Assembly: GCF_004210375.1 (NCBI RefSeq)
Contig: NC_134829.1
Location: forward strand, 24,320,034 to 24,384,033
Length of the DNA stretch: 64,000 nt
From: Tachypleus tridentatus
Lineage: Eukaryota; Arthropoda; Merostomata; Xiphosura; Limulidae
Direction: 5' to 3'
Both the position numbers and the translations under genes were made by a program. Of the stretch, positions 25,006 to 36,400 are shown piece after piece (positions within the stretch are counted from its first letter, which is position 1; each line of letters begins with the position of its first letter). The notes under the pieces are model-generated. The model saw only the letters and a list, made by a program, of their open reading frames with translations. It ran no database searches and was not told the origin of the DNA.

Positions 25006-25042
25006 TATTGATAAATATAACAAAACAGCCATTCTTTTTTTT

Positions 25043-25150
25043 GTTTAAAACAAAGTCACTTTCTGCTATCTTTTGTGTCTACCGCGGGAAATCGAACCCA
25101 AAGTGTTAGTGTTATAAATTCGTAAACTTATCACCATACCAACGGTGGAC
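25043..25150 (-). repeat. Family-2-like SINE inside R
   Basis: The minus strand reads a head 'ccgttggtatggtgataag', B-box-like 'gggttcgatttcccgcgg', then 'gacacaaaagatagc'. It is present in all R copies (near 28875-28983, 40070-40178, 43905-44003, 55090-55198 and 58915-59023), so it predates the amplification. Confidence 0.65.
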
Positions 25151-25407
25151 AAAACTAGTTTTGTCGTGATTTTCACTGGATAAATGCGTTTCGCTACTAC
25201 TGAATTTTTACTTTAAAACTTATCAAATTGAAGAATCCTCTAGCAGTGATATCCTTACAGTTAAGAGAACTCTGATCGAATGAATGCATAAGTTAATAGT
25301 TTTGCTTTTCCGTCATTATAATAATTTTTCTTAGTACTACATTATTTTGTAAAGTTAATTACCAATCTGCGTTCTAATTACATAATATATCCCCAAACAT
25401 ATACAAT

Positions 25408-25561
25408 ATGTTTTAGGAACCTTCAATGTGCTACCTTGTCAAAGGTTTTCTAATCCACATATACCAAATCTACGCCGTTAGTACCCTCTACATAAACAGT
25501 CAAAGAATGTCAAATGATTTGTAAGTCAATATTTTCTTTCTGTGAAACCATGTTGACTGTC
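25408..25561 (-). mobile_element. CR1-type LINE fragment: reverse transcriptase around motif A (R copy)
   Basis: The minus strand encodes DSQHGF followed by LTNHLTFF, then in a shifted frame VDLVYVD.KTFDKVAH and RFLKH. These match the DSQHGF..GRSC.TNL stretch and the VD.VYLDFQKAFDKV..H motif A of CR1-class LINE polymerases, with the catalytic Asp codon kept. One frameshift and stops are visible. The rest of the polymerase is not here. Confidence 0.75.
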
Positions 25562-26291
25562 TACTGAAAGTGTAGACTTTGTTACGTGGCCAGCTATGGT
25601 GAGAAAGCTCTTGATACCAGCATTCCGCTACAAGAAACAATTGATTTATGGTCAGTACTAATGTCTCCGTCACAGTGTGGGTTTTACAAATTCATATATT
25701 TTATAATTAAAGAATCAATTTCACATTTAATATAATTTTAATCTGAATTTTACTGTTAATATGAAATCAAACTTGTAACTAATATGTTTAAGTTTTTGTT
25801 TATATTACATAAAACAATTAAGAAATTGTAGTATTCAATTTAAGACACTTTATTATAGGACGTAGGTTCATTGTATATTTTTTTGTAACTCACTAAATGC
25901 TGAAAATGGTTTCAAATATTTCTATTTAAAGAAGGTCAATAATATAACCATAAATATATTTAAAGAAATTATAGCAATTAACTATGATGTTTGAATAATG
26001 TATAGCTTAACAAAAATTCACATACAGAATATTTATGTAAAGCCAGCACTTTTAAATATTGATATATACGGAGGACGAATTCACCGTTAAATATAGTCTG
26101 AGTTTTTAAACCCAGTGCAGAATTTGATGTTTCATCAAAATATATACATGGCTGGCTTTGTACAATCTGTTAATACTTACATTATACTGGAAGTTTTATT
26201 CACCAGTATTCGTAGATAATTAATTTCTTAATAAAAGTTTGTGATATAAGTTGTACTGTTAATATTATTTCAGCTATTGGGCATAACTTGT

Positions 26292-29068
26292 TTACGTTTT
26301 ATTGACACGTTTACTGTTATTTTAATCACAAACTCATAGTTTGTAGTACTTGAATAGTAAACACATAAACATGTAACTTATCATGTGAAAATGCACGTAA
26401 CAACGTTGTTAATAGTATGACTGCTCTAAAGTTTAGAAAATCTTCATGTTTCGACCCACCATCTTAATGAAAAAGTGATATCGATGTACATACAGTAATA
26501 TAACACTTATATTTAAGTGTTTCCCTCATCATAAGGTTACAGCTTAGGAATCAATTACGTGCTGTAAACGACATAAACATGCGCAGAAGAGATAGTTTAT
26601 ATTCAAGTAAAATTGAAATTAACATCATTTACAACGCTAATAACTTGGCGAAAGAGCCGATGCTGTTTTCTTCATTTTAACATATTCGTGCTTCTTACAA
26701 CGTTTTCATAACGTCATATGATTATTTCCTGTATTATTTAGCCTTTAAGATTAGAAAGATTCCATTAAAATGTCATAAAAGTTACTACTAATTGTGAACA
26801 CTAATGTAGTTTATTGTTCGCAACAGACAAGATTGGTGGTAGTTTTGCTCCTAAGAAACTTGCAACAAGTTATTACAGATATGTATTGATCATAATTACA
26901 GGTTTATAAACAATTATTTTGTCGTTCATTATGAAGTCAATAGTTTTATAAACTTTTCGATATGCAATGAATTTGTTGACAAATAATTCTAAATATATTC
27001 ATCACTCCGAAAGTCCTCAAGTATCATACAACAAAAAGATCAGTAATTACAGATTACAGTGCTTCGGACATCATTTCAAAGGTGTTTTAATGTTAGAACT
27101 AGTCTATCCACACGTTCAAAATAAGGGTACGTTTCATGTGGATAGTAAGTATAAAAAATTGTACTTCAAGGACTGTAAACTCAAACACCAAATTTTGCTT
27201 GTTACTTATAAACTCCTTGCATATTAGACCAAAGGACTGTGTAGGATGTACTACCAGAGAACTCATATAGCTGGGAAATTTGAGAACATGTAGTGCACGA
27301 CATATCTTGATATATATCCTATCTACTATCAGTGTGTATATTAGTACAGTCAGTATAGTTGATTGTGAGAAGCTGTTACAGCTTTGGAAGATACTGATAA
27401 TAGCTAACCACAGGCTTTAAATAAATAGATAGGTTTTAGTGGTTCCACATCGTATGAGACTATTTCTCGCGTGCTTAAAACCAAATGAAAAATAAATTAT
27501 TTTATATTTAAGAATGATCATTTGTGTTATTTATAAAGAATATTAAAATTTCGAAAACTTGTTCGATGTTGATAAATAATGTTTACAGAAAAATTCATAG
27601 AAACAGTAACAACATCCAAATATCTTCTTAGATGTGAAACAACTATACTAATATTCCAATGATACAACATAAATACGACTTAGTGTTTCTGTATTAATTT
27701 TGTAAGAGTACACTTTGTGTTTCAATCGTCTGTTTTCCTACTTAACTTTTGAGAGAATTATTACATACTTGATATAAAATTAAAATATTCATATATATAT
27801 ATATATGCAATCTTAAGTTGGAATCACTGCGGAAAGTGAAATGTCTCACCATTTGTACATTTCGTTTATTGGTATAAATTCAATCGAAAAATGTAACTAC
27901 TGTAAGAAGACATCAACTCTAAAACTTTCCTTCTCCATTGTGATTGAGCACGATGTTCTTTTGACACATCACGGTTAATCTTATACTTTGTAATTAAAGC
28001 TACTGTAACATTTAAATATATAATTAAATTTACAAAGCATTAACTTTGTTGTATATTTAGACATGAGACATTTTTATTGTTCACAGTATTCAGTAAATAT
28101 TAAAATATAGTGATATTCTTCAAGTTTTAGTGTCTATATTGTTGTGTATCTAGAATATCTAGCAGTGAAAAAAAGAGATTAAAACAGAAAAGTTAACTAT
28201 TTTACTTCTAGCAGAATAAGTTGTTTAATGCCTCATGTGAATAACAACTGGAAAACTGTTCAAGTTCACAGGATCAATGTTAATTATTTCGCTTTATTCT
28301 GTATTTCAAGCAAGAAACGAAAGAAGAGTTATGCTTCGTTATCAGTTTATTACAATATTTTACAAATACAAAAACAGTGGTATGTAAACCAATTGAAAGT
28401 TGTTAATATTTATTTTATCTAAATGAATGACAAATTAAGTACTTGTTACATACTAATGGAGACTTAAGGACAGGCGAAATCAAAATTCCATAAATATTTT
28501 TAAATATTTTCAATGACATAAATCTGTTACTAGTTTTATTTTCAATTCGTACTTTAAGCGTTCAATACAGACAATCTATGATTCTAGTGCAAAACATGTA
28601 AACAAGAAATCTATGTTTCAAGCTGTAAAATGTGTAAACAAGATAAGTTAACACTATTGCGTTTTAAAACGAATAGACTGTTTCAGACAAATAAATAAGA
28701 TAAGTCAAATTGTATTTCGGTATATTATAATTCGAATGACTTCATATTTGGCTGTAATCCAACGCTGGCAACAAAGAGCACTGTGGTCGTTACTACAGGG
28801 ATACCGAGCAAGGTCCAGGTTCGATGTTTCATCCTATTGATAAATGTAACAAAACTGTTATTCCTTTGTTTGTTTAAAACAAAATCACTTTCAGCTATCT
28901 TCTGTGTCTACCGCGGGAAATCGAACCCAAGATGTTAGTGTTATAAATTCATAAACTTATCACCATACCAACGGTGGACAAAACCAGTTTGGTCGTGATT
29001 TTGACTGGGTAAATGCGTTTCGCTTATACTGAATTTTTACTTTAAAACCTATCAAATTGAAGAACCCT
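26292..29068. repeat. R repeat, A-type copy, unit 1
   Basis: Corresponds to R positions 1 to about 2770 and then stops at 'tcaaattgaagaac', where the gene module begins. It carries A-type variants ('cagtcagtatag', 'aatgcctcatgtgaataac', 'gtttcaagctg'). The shared frame here is 26967-27227 (86 codons, no known domain). It lacks the LINE fragment because R is cut before it. Confidence 0.9.
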
Positions 29069-29190
29069 CCGCTTATACAGCGGTAAGTCTACGGATTTAG
29101 AACGCTCAAATTAGGTGCTCGATTCCCCTTAGTGGGCTCAGCAGATAGCTCGATGTGGCTTTGCTTTAAGAACAACACACACACACACAC
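29069..29190 (+). repeat. Family-2 SINE at the left edge of the gene module, unit 1
   Basis: Head 'cagcggtaagtctacgg', B-box-like 'ggtgctcgattcccc', end 'gatgtggctttgctttaag', then an (AC)n tail. It begins exactly where similarity to R ends. The same element is at 44093-44213 and 59103-59224. Confidence 0.88.
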
Positions 29191-29874
29191 ATTAAAGACA
29201 GAGAAAATTTCCTTACTCTGAGAAAATTCGTCCCTCATCTTGATCAGAATGAACAGCTGATAGAACTTCGTTGTTACGTTTTTCACTGCCCAAAACCAAC
29301 AACTGAAATTTCAAAAAAATAACAAAAAACAATCGGGACATGAGAAAAATGGAATGGTCTTCACAACATAGTAACTTGTGGTAAGTTACTTCAGTTTCAA
29401 CCATCTCTTCTTTACTTTATTAGGTTTCATAGGTAGAATGTATAATCGTTAAAAACAACTTCAAAACATGAACATTATTTACTGTTTACTAGTGAATACA
29501 TTACTAAGTATAAAAATGTTTAAATATTCACAGTAAAACCAACTTACTGAATTTAAGAGTTAACAAAAATAAGCTAAATTTGTAAATACGACAGTTACAA
29601 ATAAATACGCTTTTTCTTTATAACAAAGGCTTTACAATTACAAATTAAATGGAGACATCGGTTAATCTTGTAATGCTCACAGTTACAAATAAATACATTT
29701 TTGATAAAATAAAGGCTGCCGTGTATGAAATATTAAATAGGCTGTGCATGGCATCAGATTTAATTGAAGAAGTCAAAGTAATAGCTTACTAATAGATTCA
29801 CGAACATTTATGGTACAATTAAATTCTATGCCTACCTTTGCAGAATGACCAAGTTCCTTATGTAATAAAATATC
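29191..29874. other. 3' flank of the gene, no separate gene seen
   Basis: AT-rich sequence between the SINE and the polyadenylation signal of the minus-strand gene. Short frames here carry no recognisable content. Confidence 0.5.
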
Positions 29875-29880
29875 TTTATT
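29875..29880 (-). terminator. Candidate polyadenylation signal AATAAA, gene copy 1
   Basis: The minus strand reads AATAAA beginning 48 nt after the stop codon. The same hexamer occurs at 44897-44902 and 59909-59914 in the other copies. Cleavage position unknown. Confidence 0.6.
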
Positions 29881-29927
29881 AATTTTGTCAGCTGGAAGTC
29901 TGAGGTTATATGCAGTTTTCTCCTGAT

Positions 29928-32900
29928 TCAAAACTCAAACTCTTTTGTGGTTCTTTGATTCTCTAAAGTGTATCTCGTGAGGTCATGATAATTTACAACT
30001 TTTCTTCTCAAAGTTTCTACTGTTAACAATCCTACTGTTTTTTACAATTATCTCCCGAGGTTCGTTTGTCTCAAACGTTCTCCGATTTACATTAACTATC
30101 ATTTCAGGATAACACATGTTTCTTGATCTCCGACTTTCCAAAGCTCTAATTTCCGAACAATATCTTTGAATGTTATCATATTTTTCGACACGAAGTCTTC
30201 CAAAGCCCTTACTATATTTTAGTTTTCTTATTTCTACAGCTCTAACTTGAGAGCCATACTTCCGGTTTGTTCTCCGGCTTTCCCGAATCATAGATACGGG
30301 ATTATCTCTTTTACCACTAACTCGATTTTTCAAGTTTCTCCATCGCGTTTGTGTTATTTCTCCAAGCTCCAAAACTCTTGTTGTCCTTGCACTTTTCCCT
30401 CGATTTTCAAGACGTCGAATGTTAATTCTACTTGATTTGTACAATATGTAACTTTTCACAACTGTGCTTTCTGAGTGAAGAATATCTGATAGTGACGTAA
30501 TTTCCAGAGAGCTGGTATCAACATGGTGTCTATAATTTGTTCTCTTTTGTTCCGAATCCCATCTTTCTGTAGCTCTTATATTTTTCAAAGTCTTGGTTTC
30601 ATACATTCCTCTGTCTGTCTTTCTTGTGATTTTAAGAGACCTGATCTTATAATATTTCAGAGATCTTTGTCTCACTTCTGGTTTGTTTTGAGAACTGCGC
30701 TTTAGCTCTCTTCTCTGTTGTTTCAAATATCGTCTTTGTGAAAGTTGATGTTGCTCCAAAACCATGATTTCATATTCGGTTGTTTCTGCGTTGAGCCTTT
30801 CATATCTAAGTAATTTGTAATAGCCTCCTTCGTTTAGAGAAATAGTTTCAGAATATCTCCCACTTGTTCTTGTAAACGGTTGTAACGTTCTATATTGTGA
30901 GTTACTTCTATCACTTCGTCGATTTTTTGACGTTTCACTGTTCGTATTTTTTACATTTTTAGATCTCTTGTCTTGGAGTTATCCCTTAGAATTACTTTTG
31001 TTTATTCAGAAGAAACCTACGATGTAAATTTCGTCTTATGTTTGAAATGACGTATTTAAAAGTTTTCAGAACTGAGTTATGCCCTTCATTTATTCTGTGG
31101 ATTTCTAAAGACCTAGTTTGAGTGTTTCGTATTTTGATTCTAGTTTGTAGTTCATTTGCATGTTGTAGTGAATCATGCATCTTTTGATTCTTTGGTTTTC
31201 CCCACCTCTAACTTGAGAAACACGTCTCTCATTTGTCCTACTGTAACCTAATACTTGCTTTTCTGAACCATTCCTTTTATTTCTTCTTATAGATCCCACA
31301 GTCCTAGTCTCAGTCTCGAATCTTTCAAGTGGTTGTCGACGTTCCCCCGTTTCTCTTTCTGAAACCCCAAGAACGTTTCTTCTTTGAATTTTCGAAGTTC
31401 TAATCTGTAAAACACGCCTATCATTTAACCTACTGGCGTCGAAATTATGTCTTTCAGTAACGCGAATCTTATTTCTTTTCAAAGCTTCTAAACTATCCTT
31501 TTGATAATCGCGTTCTTCAAGTGTTTTGAGGTATTCCCCTGCTTGTCTGTCCACAATAAGTCTCTCGCTGCTTCTTCGGTTTTCCATGGTTCTACTTCGA
31601 GAAGCACGTCTGTCATTTGACGGGCTTAATTCCGTTATTTGCCCTACAGAATCGTAGATCCTATTTGTTCTTAAGTTTTCGGAACTTCTAGTTTGAAATT
31701 CGCATCTTAGGAATGTTCTGTGATGTCCCTTAATTTCTCTTTCAGGAACATTTAGGTCGCGTTTTCTTTCGTCTGCCGAAGATCTAATTTGGAAAACACG
31801 TCTTTCATTTAACCTACTGAATTCTAATGTTAGCCTTTCAGAACCATGAATGTTGTTTGCTCTCATGTTTCGTAAAGTTCTTGTTTCAGTCTCACGTCTC
31901 TCGAGTGTCCTACGCCGTTCTGCTGTTTGTCTCTGCATAATACGCCTCTCATTTGTTCTTCGATATTCCATAGTTCTGCTATGAGAAATACGTCTGTAAC
32001 TTGTACGAGTGATTTCCGATGTTTCACCTTCTGAGTCATGCATCTTGTTTGTTTTCATGTTTCTTATATTCGTAGCTTCAGATCCGCGTCTGTCGAGTGT
32101 TCTGTGGTGTTCTTCAGTGTGTCTTTCAGAAATGCTTAGTTTGTTATTTCTTTGGTCTTCTGAAGTTATAGTTTGAGAAACACGTCTCTTATTTGACCTA
32201 ATGAATTCTAGCTTATTCATTTCAGACTCATCCATCGTTTTATTCTAATATTTTCTACAGTCGTAGTTTCATGTTCTCGTCTTTCAAATGTTCTGTGATG
32301 TTCACCTGTTTGTGTCTCCAGAACACCTTTTTGTTTGTTCTCCGGCTGTTCAACCTTCTACTTTGAGAAACACGTCTATCATTTGATCTGATGCTATTCA
32401 ATGTCTGCCTGCCAGAGTCAGACGTTTTGGTTCTTCTAAGGTTCTTGAAAGTCTCAGTTTGAAAGTCGTGGTTTTCGTTTGATGTGTCCTGATACAATAT
32501 TTGCGTCTGAGAATCATTCATTTCCGTTTCTTTCCAGTGTTCACTATTAAAATTCATCCTGTCCATTATTCTTCTGCCTCCAGAAACAAGTCTTCAGATA
32601 ATTTTCTTCGATTTTCCAAATTTCCACTTTCAGAATTATATTGCTGTTGCGTTCTTCGGTTTTCTACGACTGTATTAACAGCACGTCGGTTTCCTGAAGC
32701 TCTAGTTTCTTGCACACTTCTTATGGAATTCGATTTGTTTTCCATATTTTTTCTATATAATTGATTGCTATTAGAAAATTCAGAATCATTAATAGCTGTG
32801 TGTTTAGAGTTACGTCTGCTAATTATTCTTTGACTTCCCAAAATTTTCCTTTCATTATTTTTCTCAGTATTCCTACGATTTTGAGAATTTCCTGTTTCAC

Positions 32901-33351
32901 ACGTGGAAGTTCCTACGTTTGGTAATAATTTACTTCTACAACCAAGTCTTCCAATCCTTCCATAGTAAATCAACATTCTCTTTTCTGAATATCTTTGCTC
33001 AGGCTTCTTATTGGATTCGTGGGATATTTGTTTTCCTTCATTTTCATCAAGTTTTGGAACTCTTACTTGTCTTCTTTGTCCTAAACTTGAAATATAACCA
33101 TATTCTCGCAGTTGGTTTGGAATTCTTTTATCTCCTGCTGAATTGGATCTGTCATCAGGTTGTTTTTTGTAGTAATTTGATCGATAATCAGGAATTTTAT
33201 ATCTGACCAACGTTTCGTCTTCTTTCTGAAGTTTAGTTGGATAAGACTCTCGTAGAGCAGTTTCATCACATTCTACGTCACACCCGTTCAAATGCCAAAT
33301 TATAATGCATGATAGAATTACAATCCCAATTGGGGGCTTTCGTCTCACCAT
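29928..33351 (-). CDS. Secreted Arg-rich 64-residue-repeat protein, copy 1
   Basis: Family and function not recognised. The start ATG at 33351 follows an in-frame TAA 12 nt upstream. Residues 1-25 look like a signal peptide: basic start VRRK, then a hydrophobic run IGIVILSCIIIW. A basic, low-complexity region of about 300 residues (R, N, E, S, K) with four cysteines follows. Seven tandem repeats of 64 residues lie at 31076-32416. The tail is about 380 residues, basic, and ends TKEFEF-stop at 29928. Compared with copies 2 and 3 this copy changes frame about five times: near 32580 (one base short, frame ends LFLEAEE), near 32330, near 32240, near 31185 and near 30995. Several changes are in runs of T or A. 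Either the gene is decaying or the assembly has indel errors. Secretion is inferred from the signal peptide only; a matrix, cuticle, egg-coat or defence role would be a guess. Confidence 0.78.
31076..32416 (-). repeat. Seven 64-residue protein repeats (14 x 32), gene copy 1
   Basis: Each repeat spans 192 nt and splits into two 32-residue halves. Conserved half-repeat positions are Arg10, Arg14-Arg15, Gln or Glu18, Arg20, Glu23-Asn24 and Arg26. The repeats differ strongly in sequence (often under half identical) yet keep their length, so length has been constrained or the amplification is old. This copy is 1,341 nt against 1,344 in copy 3, because of small indels. Confidence 0.85.
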
Positions 33352-33754
33352 ACTATGTCTTTAACTCTTCTGAAAAACAATAAAGATAAATTATCTGCAA
33401 TTAATTCGACTATTTTTGCAAAATGTTATTTTCTAATTAATTATGTTGTGAAATATGTAGTTATTGTTAAGATTGGTCTTCTTGCTGGTTTTTTTATGTG
33501 ACCGTTATTTATTTTTAAGGAGAATTTTATAAATTAGAGAAATATTATTTGTTATTTCTGTCATGTGTATATCATTTAAATTTGATTTAAATATTCTCTG
33601 TCGAATAATTATCCCAAATCCATCAAGTTTATTAATTGATTGAAAGTGCGATGAATCCACTTTGCCCTTCCTCTTAAGACGTGGTTATAGGAGAAAGGTT
33701 TTATTAATAAAAATATAATAAGTTTTGATATTTTTCTTATTAATCAGAAACCTA

Positions 33755-34180
33755 GTACCTGGCATGACCAGATTATTATGACGCTCGACTCGTAATATCT
33801 TGGTCCCTGGTTGGAATTCCCATCACACCAAAACATGGTCAACCTTTCAACTGCGAGAGCGTTGTAAGTGACGGTCAATCCCATTTTTCGTCGGTTAAAG
33901 ACTAGCCAAAAGTTGGCGGTGTTTCAACATGACTAGCTGTCTTTTCTCTATTATTACAATGCTAAATTAGGGACAGTTAGCATAGCTAGCCCTTGTGTAG
34001 CCTTCCAGTAGCACAGCGGTATATGTGCGGACTCACAGCGCTAGTAACCGGATTTCGGTATCCGTGGTGGGCAGAACATAGATAGCTCATTGTTCAGCTT
34101 TGTGTTTAATATAAGAAACAAATAAACAAACAAAGCCCTCGTGTAGCTTTGCGCGAAATTCATCAAATAAACGAACAAAA
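33755..34180 (+). repeat. Main SINE (family 1) interrupted by another SINE, unit 1
   Basis: An older, diverged family-1 copy starts 'gtacctggcatgaccag' and ends 'gcgcgaaattcatcaaataaac'. It is split at 34001 by a second SINE. It lies in the candidate intron, opposite in strand to the gene. Confidence 0.88.
34002..34133 (+). repeat. SINE of a third type nested in the main SINE, unit 1
   Basis: tRNA-like head 'cagtagcacagcggtatatg', B-box-like 'ggatttcggtatcc', end 'cagctttgtgtttaatataag' and (CAAA)n-like tail. It is flanked by a 14-bp duplication of the host SINE with one mismatch (33988-34001 and 34134-34147). The matching copy in unit 2 lies near 49022-49154. Confidence 0.9.
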
Positions 34181-35062
34181 CTCTACAATGAGTTTAGTGC
34201 CCTCTGCCCACATAGGTTTCGGAAGCTGTTTAAAATTACCAACCCTCAAAGTTACCTTTCAGTCACATGAAGTGACCAAGTCATTAATGTGCTTGGTATT
34301 TTAACAGTTTGTTTTATTTAAGAAGTTATGCTTACTCGCGAACTGATACCGCAAAATCTTTTATGTACGTCAACTATTAGTACTTCTCAGAAGTAACAGA
34401 GTGTACCTTAGAATAAACAGATAGTGGGTGGTAGGGTGCTACTGACAGGTTGACTTGTCTCTGGTCTGTATTTCAAAAGTGAAGAAGTCGTCAGACAGCC
34501 TTTTAGTGTTTCTGTAAATTCGTACAAAGTTATTTTATTTGAAATGAAGATTAAAATAACTGAATATTGAAAGTTGGACTACGAAGCAGTAATGTGACTA
34601 TTAGTATTTAATTTGGCTTATGTATTAGCCCTAAAAGTTATAAAAGCTCACGAAGTTAAGTTTACCATTATTGACAAACATAGCATATTATGTGTTTCGC
34701 GAAGCCAACTAGTTGCAAAGAATGTAAGAAAATCTTACAATGTTTACTGACTCAATATTGAAATAAAACTGGAATTTTGGATTCATGCAATCAATTGCTA
34801 GAGGTAGACAATTTCAAACGTTTCATATCTCTTGTATTCTAAAACAATGAGGTATAATATGCAGTGATTTTTCACCCCATAAGAATTATGCTAAAAATTT
34901 TGCAAAGTGTGATAGCATTGAAATACTCTGTCCTTTTATTTTAAGTATAACCCAAAAACGTTTAATGGTTTAGAAACAACATGACATTGGGCCATAAGAC
35001 TCCAACAAAATAATTGCATTTAAGTTATCAAACTGAAACCAAAAGAATTCTGCAACACTTAC

Positions 35063-35330
35063 CAAACTGTCAAACGGTTAACTGTTCTCAAAGTGACGGA
35101 TGTTCTACACTGCGCCTTTTTCTTTTGAGATTTTTCTTTCAAAAGGAAGCTGGATATGCTACTGATGGTACTAGGTTCCGTCTCGAAAGACGTTCCCTTT
35201 ATTGAGATTTGTGTCGCTAGAGAGCGCCTTGGTAACGAATGTTGTAAGTCTGCGCGTTCCTTATCTTCTTCCACAGAAAACCTCTCAACAAGAAAACCTA
35301 CACACTTCTCCTGCAAGACGTTACAGTTAA
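35063..35330 (-). other. Candidate non-coding first exon and promoter-proximal region, gene copy 1
   Basis: A patch clearly richer in G+C and CpG than its surroundings ends at the strong splice donor at 35062. A minus frame runs through it (35059-35316) but has no ATG start, and it reads into the donor as TGG-TAA, so I regard it as untranslated. Two plus frames overlap it. I saw no TATA box; the transcription start is not located. Confidence 0.42.
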
Positions 35331-35848
35331 TCCGCTTGTGGTTTGGTTGAGCACGATAATCTGGCCAGTAATCAATCGTTCTTGGTCTAATTTTAGCACT
35401 GATTGTTTAATGAAAGTTTTCAGAAACTTGATTGATCTCTTTCAATATGGATTATCACTTCAGATGACCGCTCTACTTTTAACTTTATTGGATTTAAGAT
35501 GAATGAAGTATATTCTACTTCCACGGAAGAATTACACATGTTAGAACAGATATTTCAGAATAAAGGTTCAGAATTAATGTAATCGTAGTGGATAATGAAG
35601 AGATAATACATATTTAATAATTACACACAAAACTCTTAAACTTATAAACTATTTGTTCTGTAATAATAACATATAGCTATATGAAAACTATAAATTTTGT
35701 TTAGAATCATTTAGAAATAACAAGTGCTGTTTCCAAATAGATACCACATGTTAAGTATTTAATTTTATCTCATAAAAGCAGTTGTTTATATTTGTCATAC
35801 TTCCTCCCTCATGTCCTTCAACAACACGAGTTCAGTGATTTCAATACA

Positions 35849-36133
35849 ATGTGTTTCATATGCAAGACTTTTTCTAATTTGGTTGAAAATAATTCCAGTT
35901 TTTTCCAAATACTTTCATTTCTAGAGAACGAAACGATGAGAACTTTATCTTCCAATAAACTTGAGCAGCATTGTCATTTCTATATCCCGTTAAAGACTTC
36001 TAACAAAAGTTTCACTGCAGAAAAATCGCAAGCCGTAAGGTATAAAATGGCCAGCGAAATCTATGGGCAGTTTACTAGTTGTCGTGAACTTTTGCCCGAA
36101 AGAATATCTATTGAAAAAGAACATTCACATTAA
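35849..36133 (+). other. Unrecognised 94-codon plus-strand frame, unit 1
   Basis: A frame starting at ATG 35849 (open from 35792) reads MCFICKTFSNLVENN and ends EKEHSH-stop. It lies just upstream of the repeat-protein gene and divergent from it. The copy in unit 2 (50871-51155) is identical in protein. Because the units are about 99% identical, this says little about selection. No domain, signal peptide or splice context is visible; it may be chance. Confidence 0.2.
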
Positions 36134-36332
36134 ATATTAGAAAATAATTATTAGAACTGAGAATAGAAAGACGAATCAGCACAGTCGAGAACAGGAGGCG
36201 TTTGTAATAATTTTATTTCCTGAGAGGCTTAATATACTCAAAATCGTCTGAGAAAGTTTTTGAAACTCCAGTTACCATATCCAGACTTTTCTGAGAAGAA
36301 ATGGTGTTTCTCGACACGTTTCTTTCCTCATA

Positions 36333-36400
36333 AACCGGGTTTCACTACCCGTGGTGGTTGCATCGTAAATAATGCGTTGTGTAACATTTAAATTTTAAAC
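36333..36400 (+). repeat. Third-type SINE fragment, unit 1
   Basis: 'aaaccgggtttcactacccgtggtgg' matches the B-box region and following part of the SINE at 34002-34133; the rest is diverged. Repeated at about 51355-51422. Confidence 0.5.

Larger units (their letters stand above)
22464..26291. repeat. R repeat, leftmost copy (3.83 kb)
   Basis: This sequence is repeated directly downstream: 22464 aligns with 26292, 41318 and 56336 ('gtttacgttttattgacacg'). From about 23194 it also matches 38225 onwards and 53245 onwards. Its variants (for example 'cagttagtatag', 'aaaccctcatatgaataac') are those of the B copies in the 15-kb units, while its first 730 bp, absent from B copies, resemble the A copies with about 3-4% difference. 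A frame at 23137-23445 (102 codons) is shared in related form by all R copies but shows no known domain. It contains two tRNA-like SINE pieces and a LINE reverse-transcriptase fragment. Confidence 0.9.
33370..35062 (-). other. Candidate intron in the 5' UTR, gene copy 1
   Basis: The minus strand has a strong donor (cagtttg followed by gtaagtg, GT at 35062-35061) and a pyrimidine-rich acceptor (attgtttttcag, AG at 33371-33370) 18 nt before the start codon. Both sites are the same in unit 2 (50083-48390), and the acceptor is the same in unit 3 (63413-63412). Splicing would join a non-coding first exon to one large coding exon. A nested pair of SINEs sits inside. RNA evidence is lacking. Confidence 0.6.

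Noticed and set aside
26967-27227. 86-codon frame shared by R copies as a gene
   Set aside because: Its start differs between A and B copies, it is broken in unit 3, and it has no domain; kept only as a note under R.
35014-35350. Overlapping frames on both strands in the G+C-rich patch
   Set aside because: Three frames compete, the minus one lacks ATG and reads into a strong splice donor; a non-coding exon explains the patch better.
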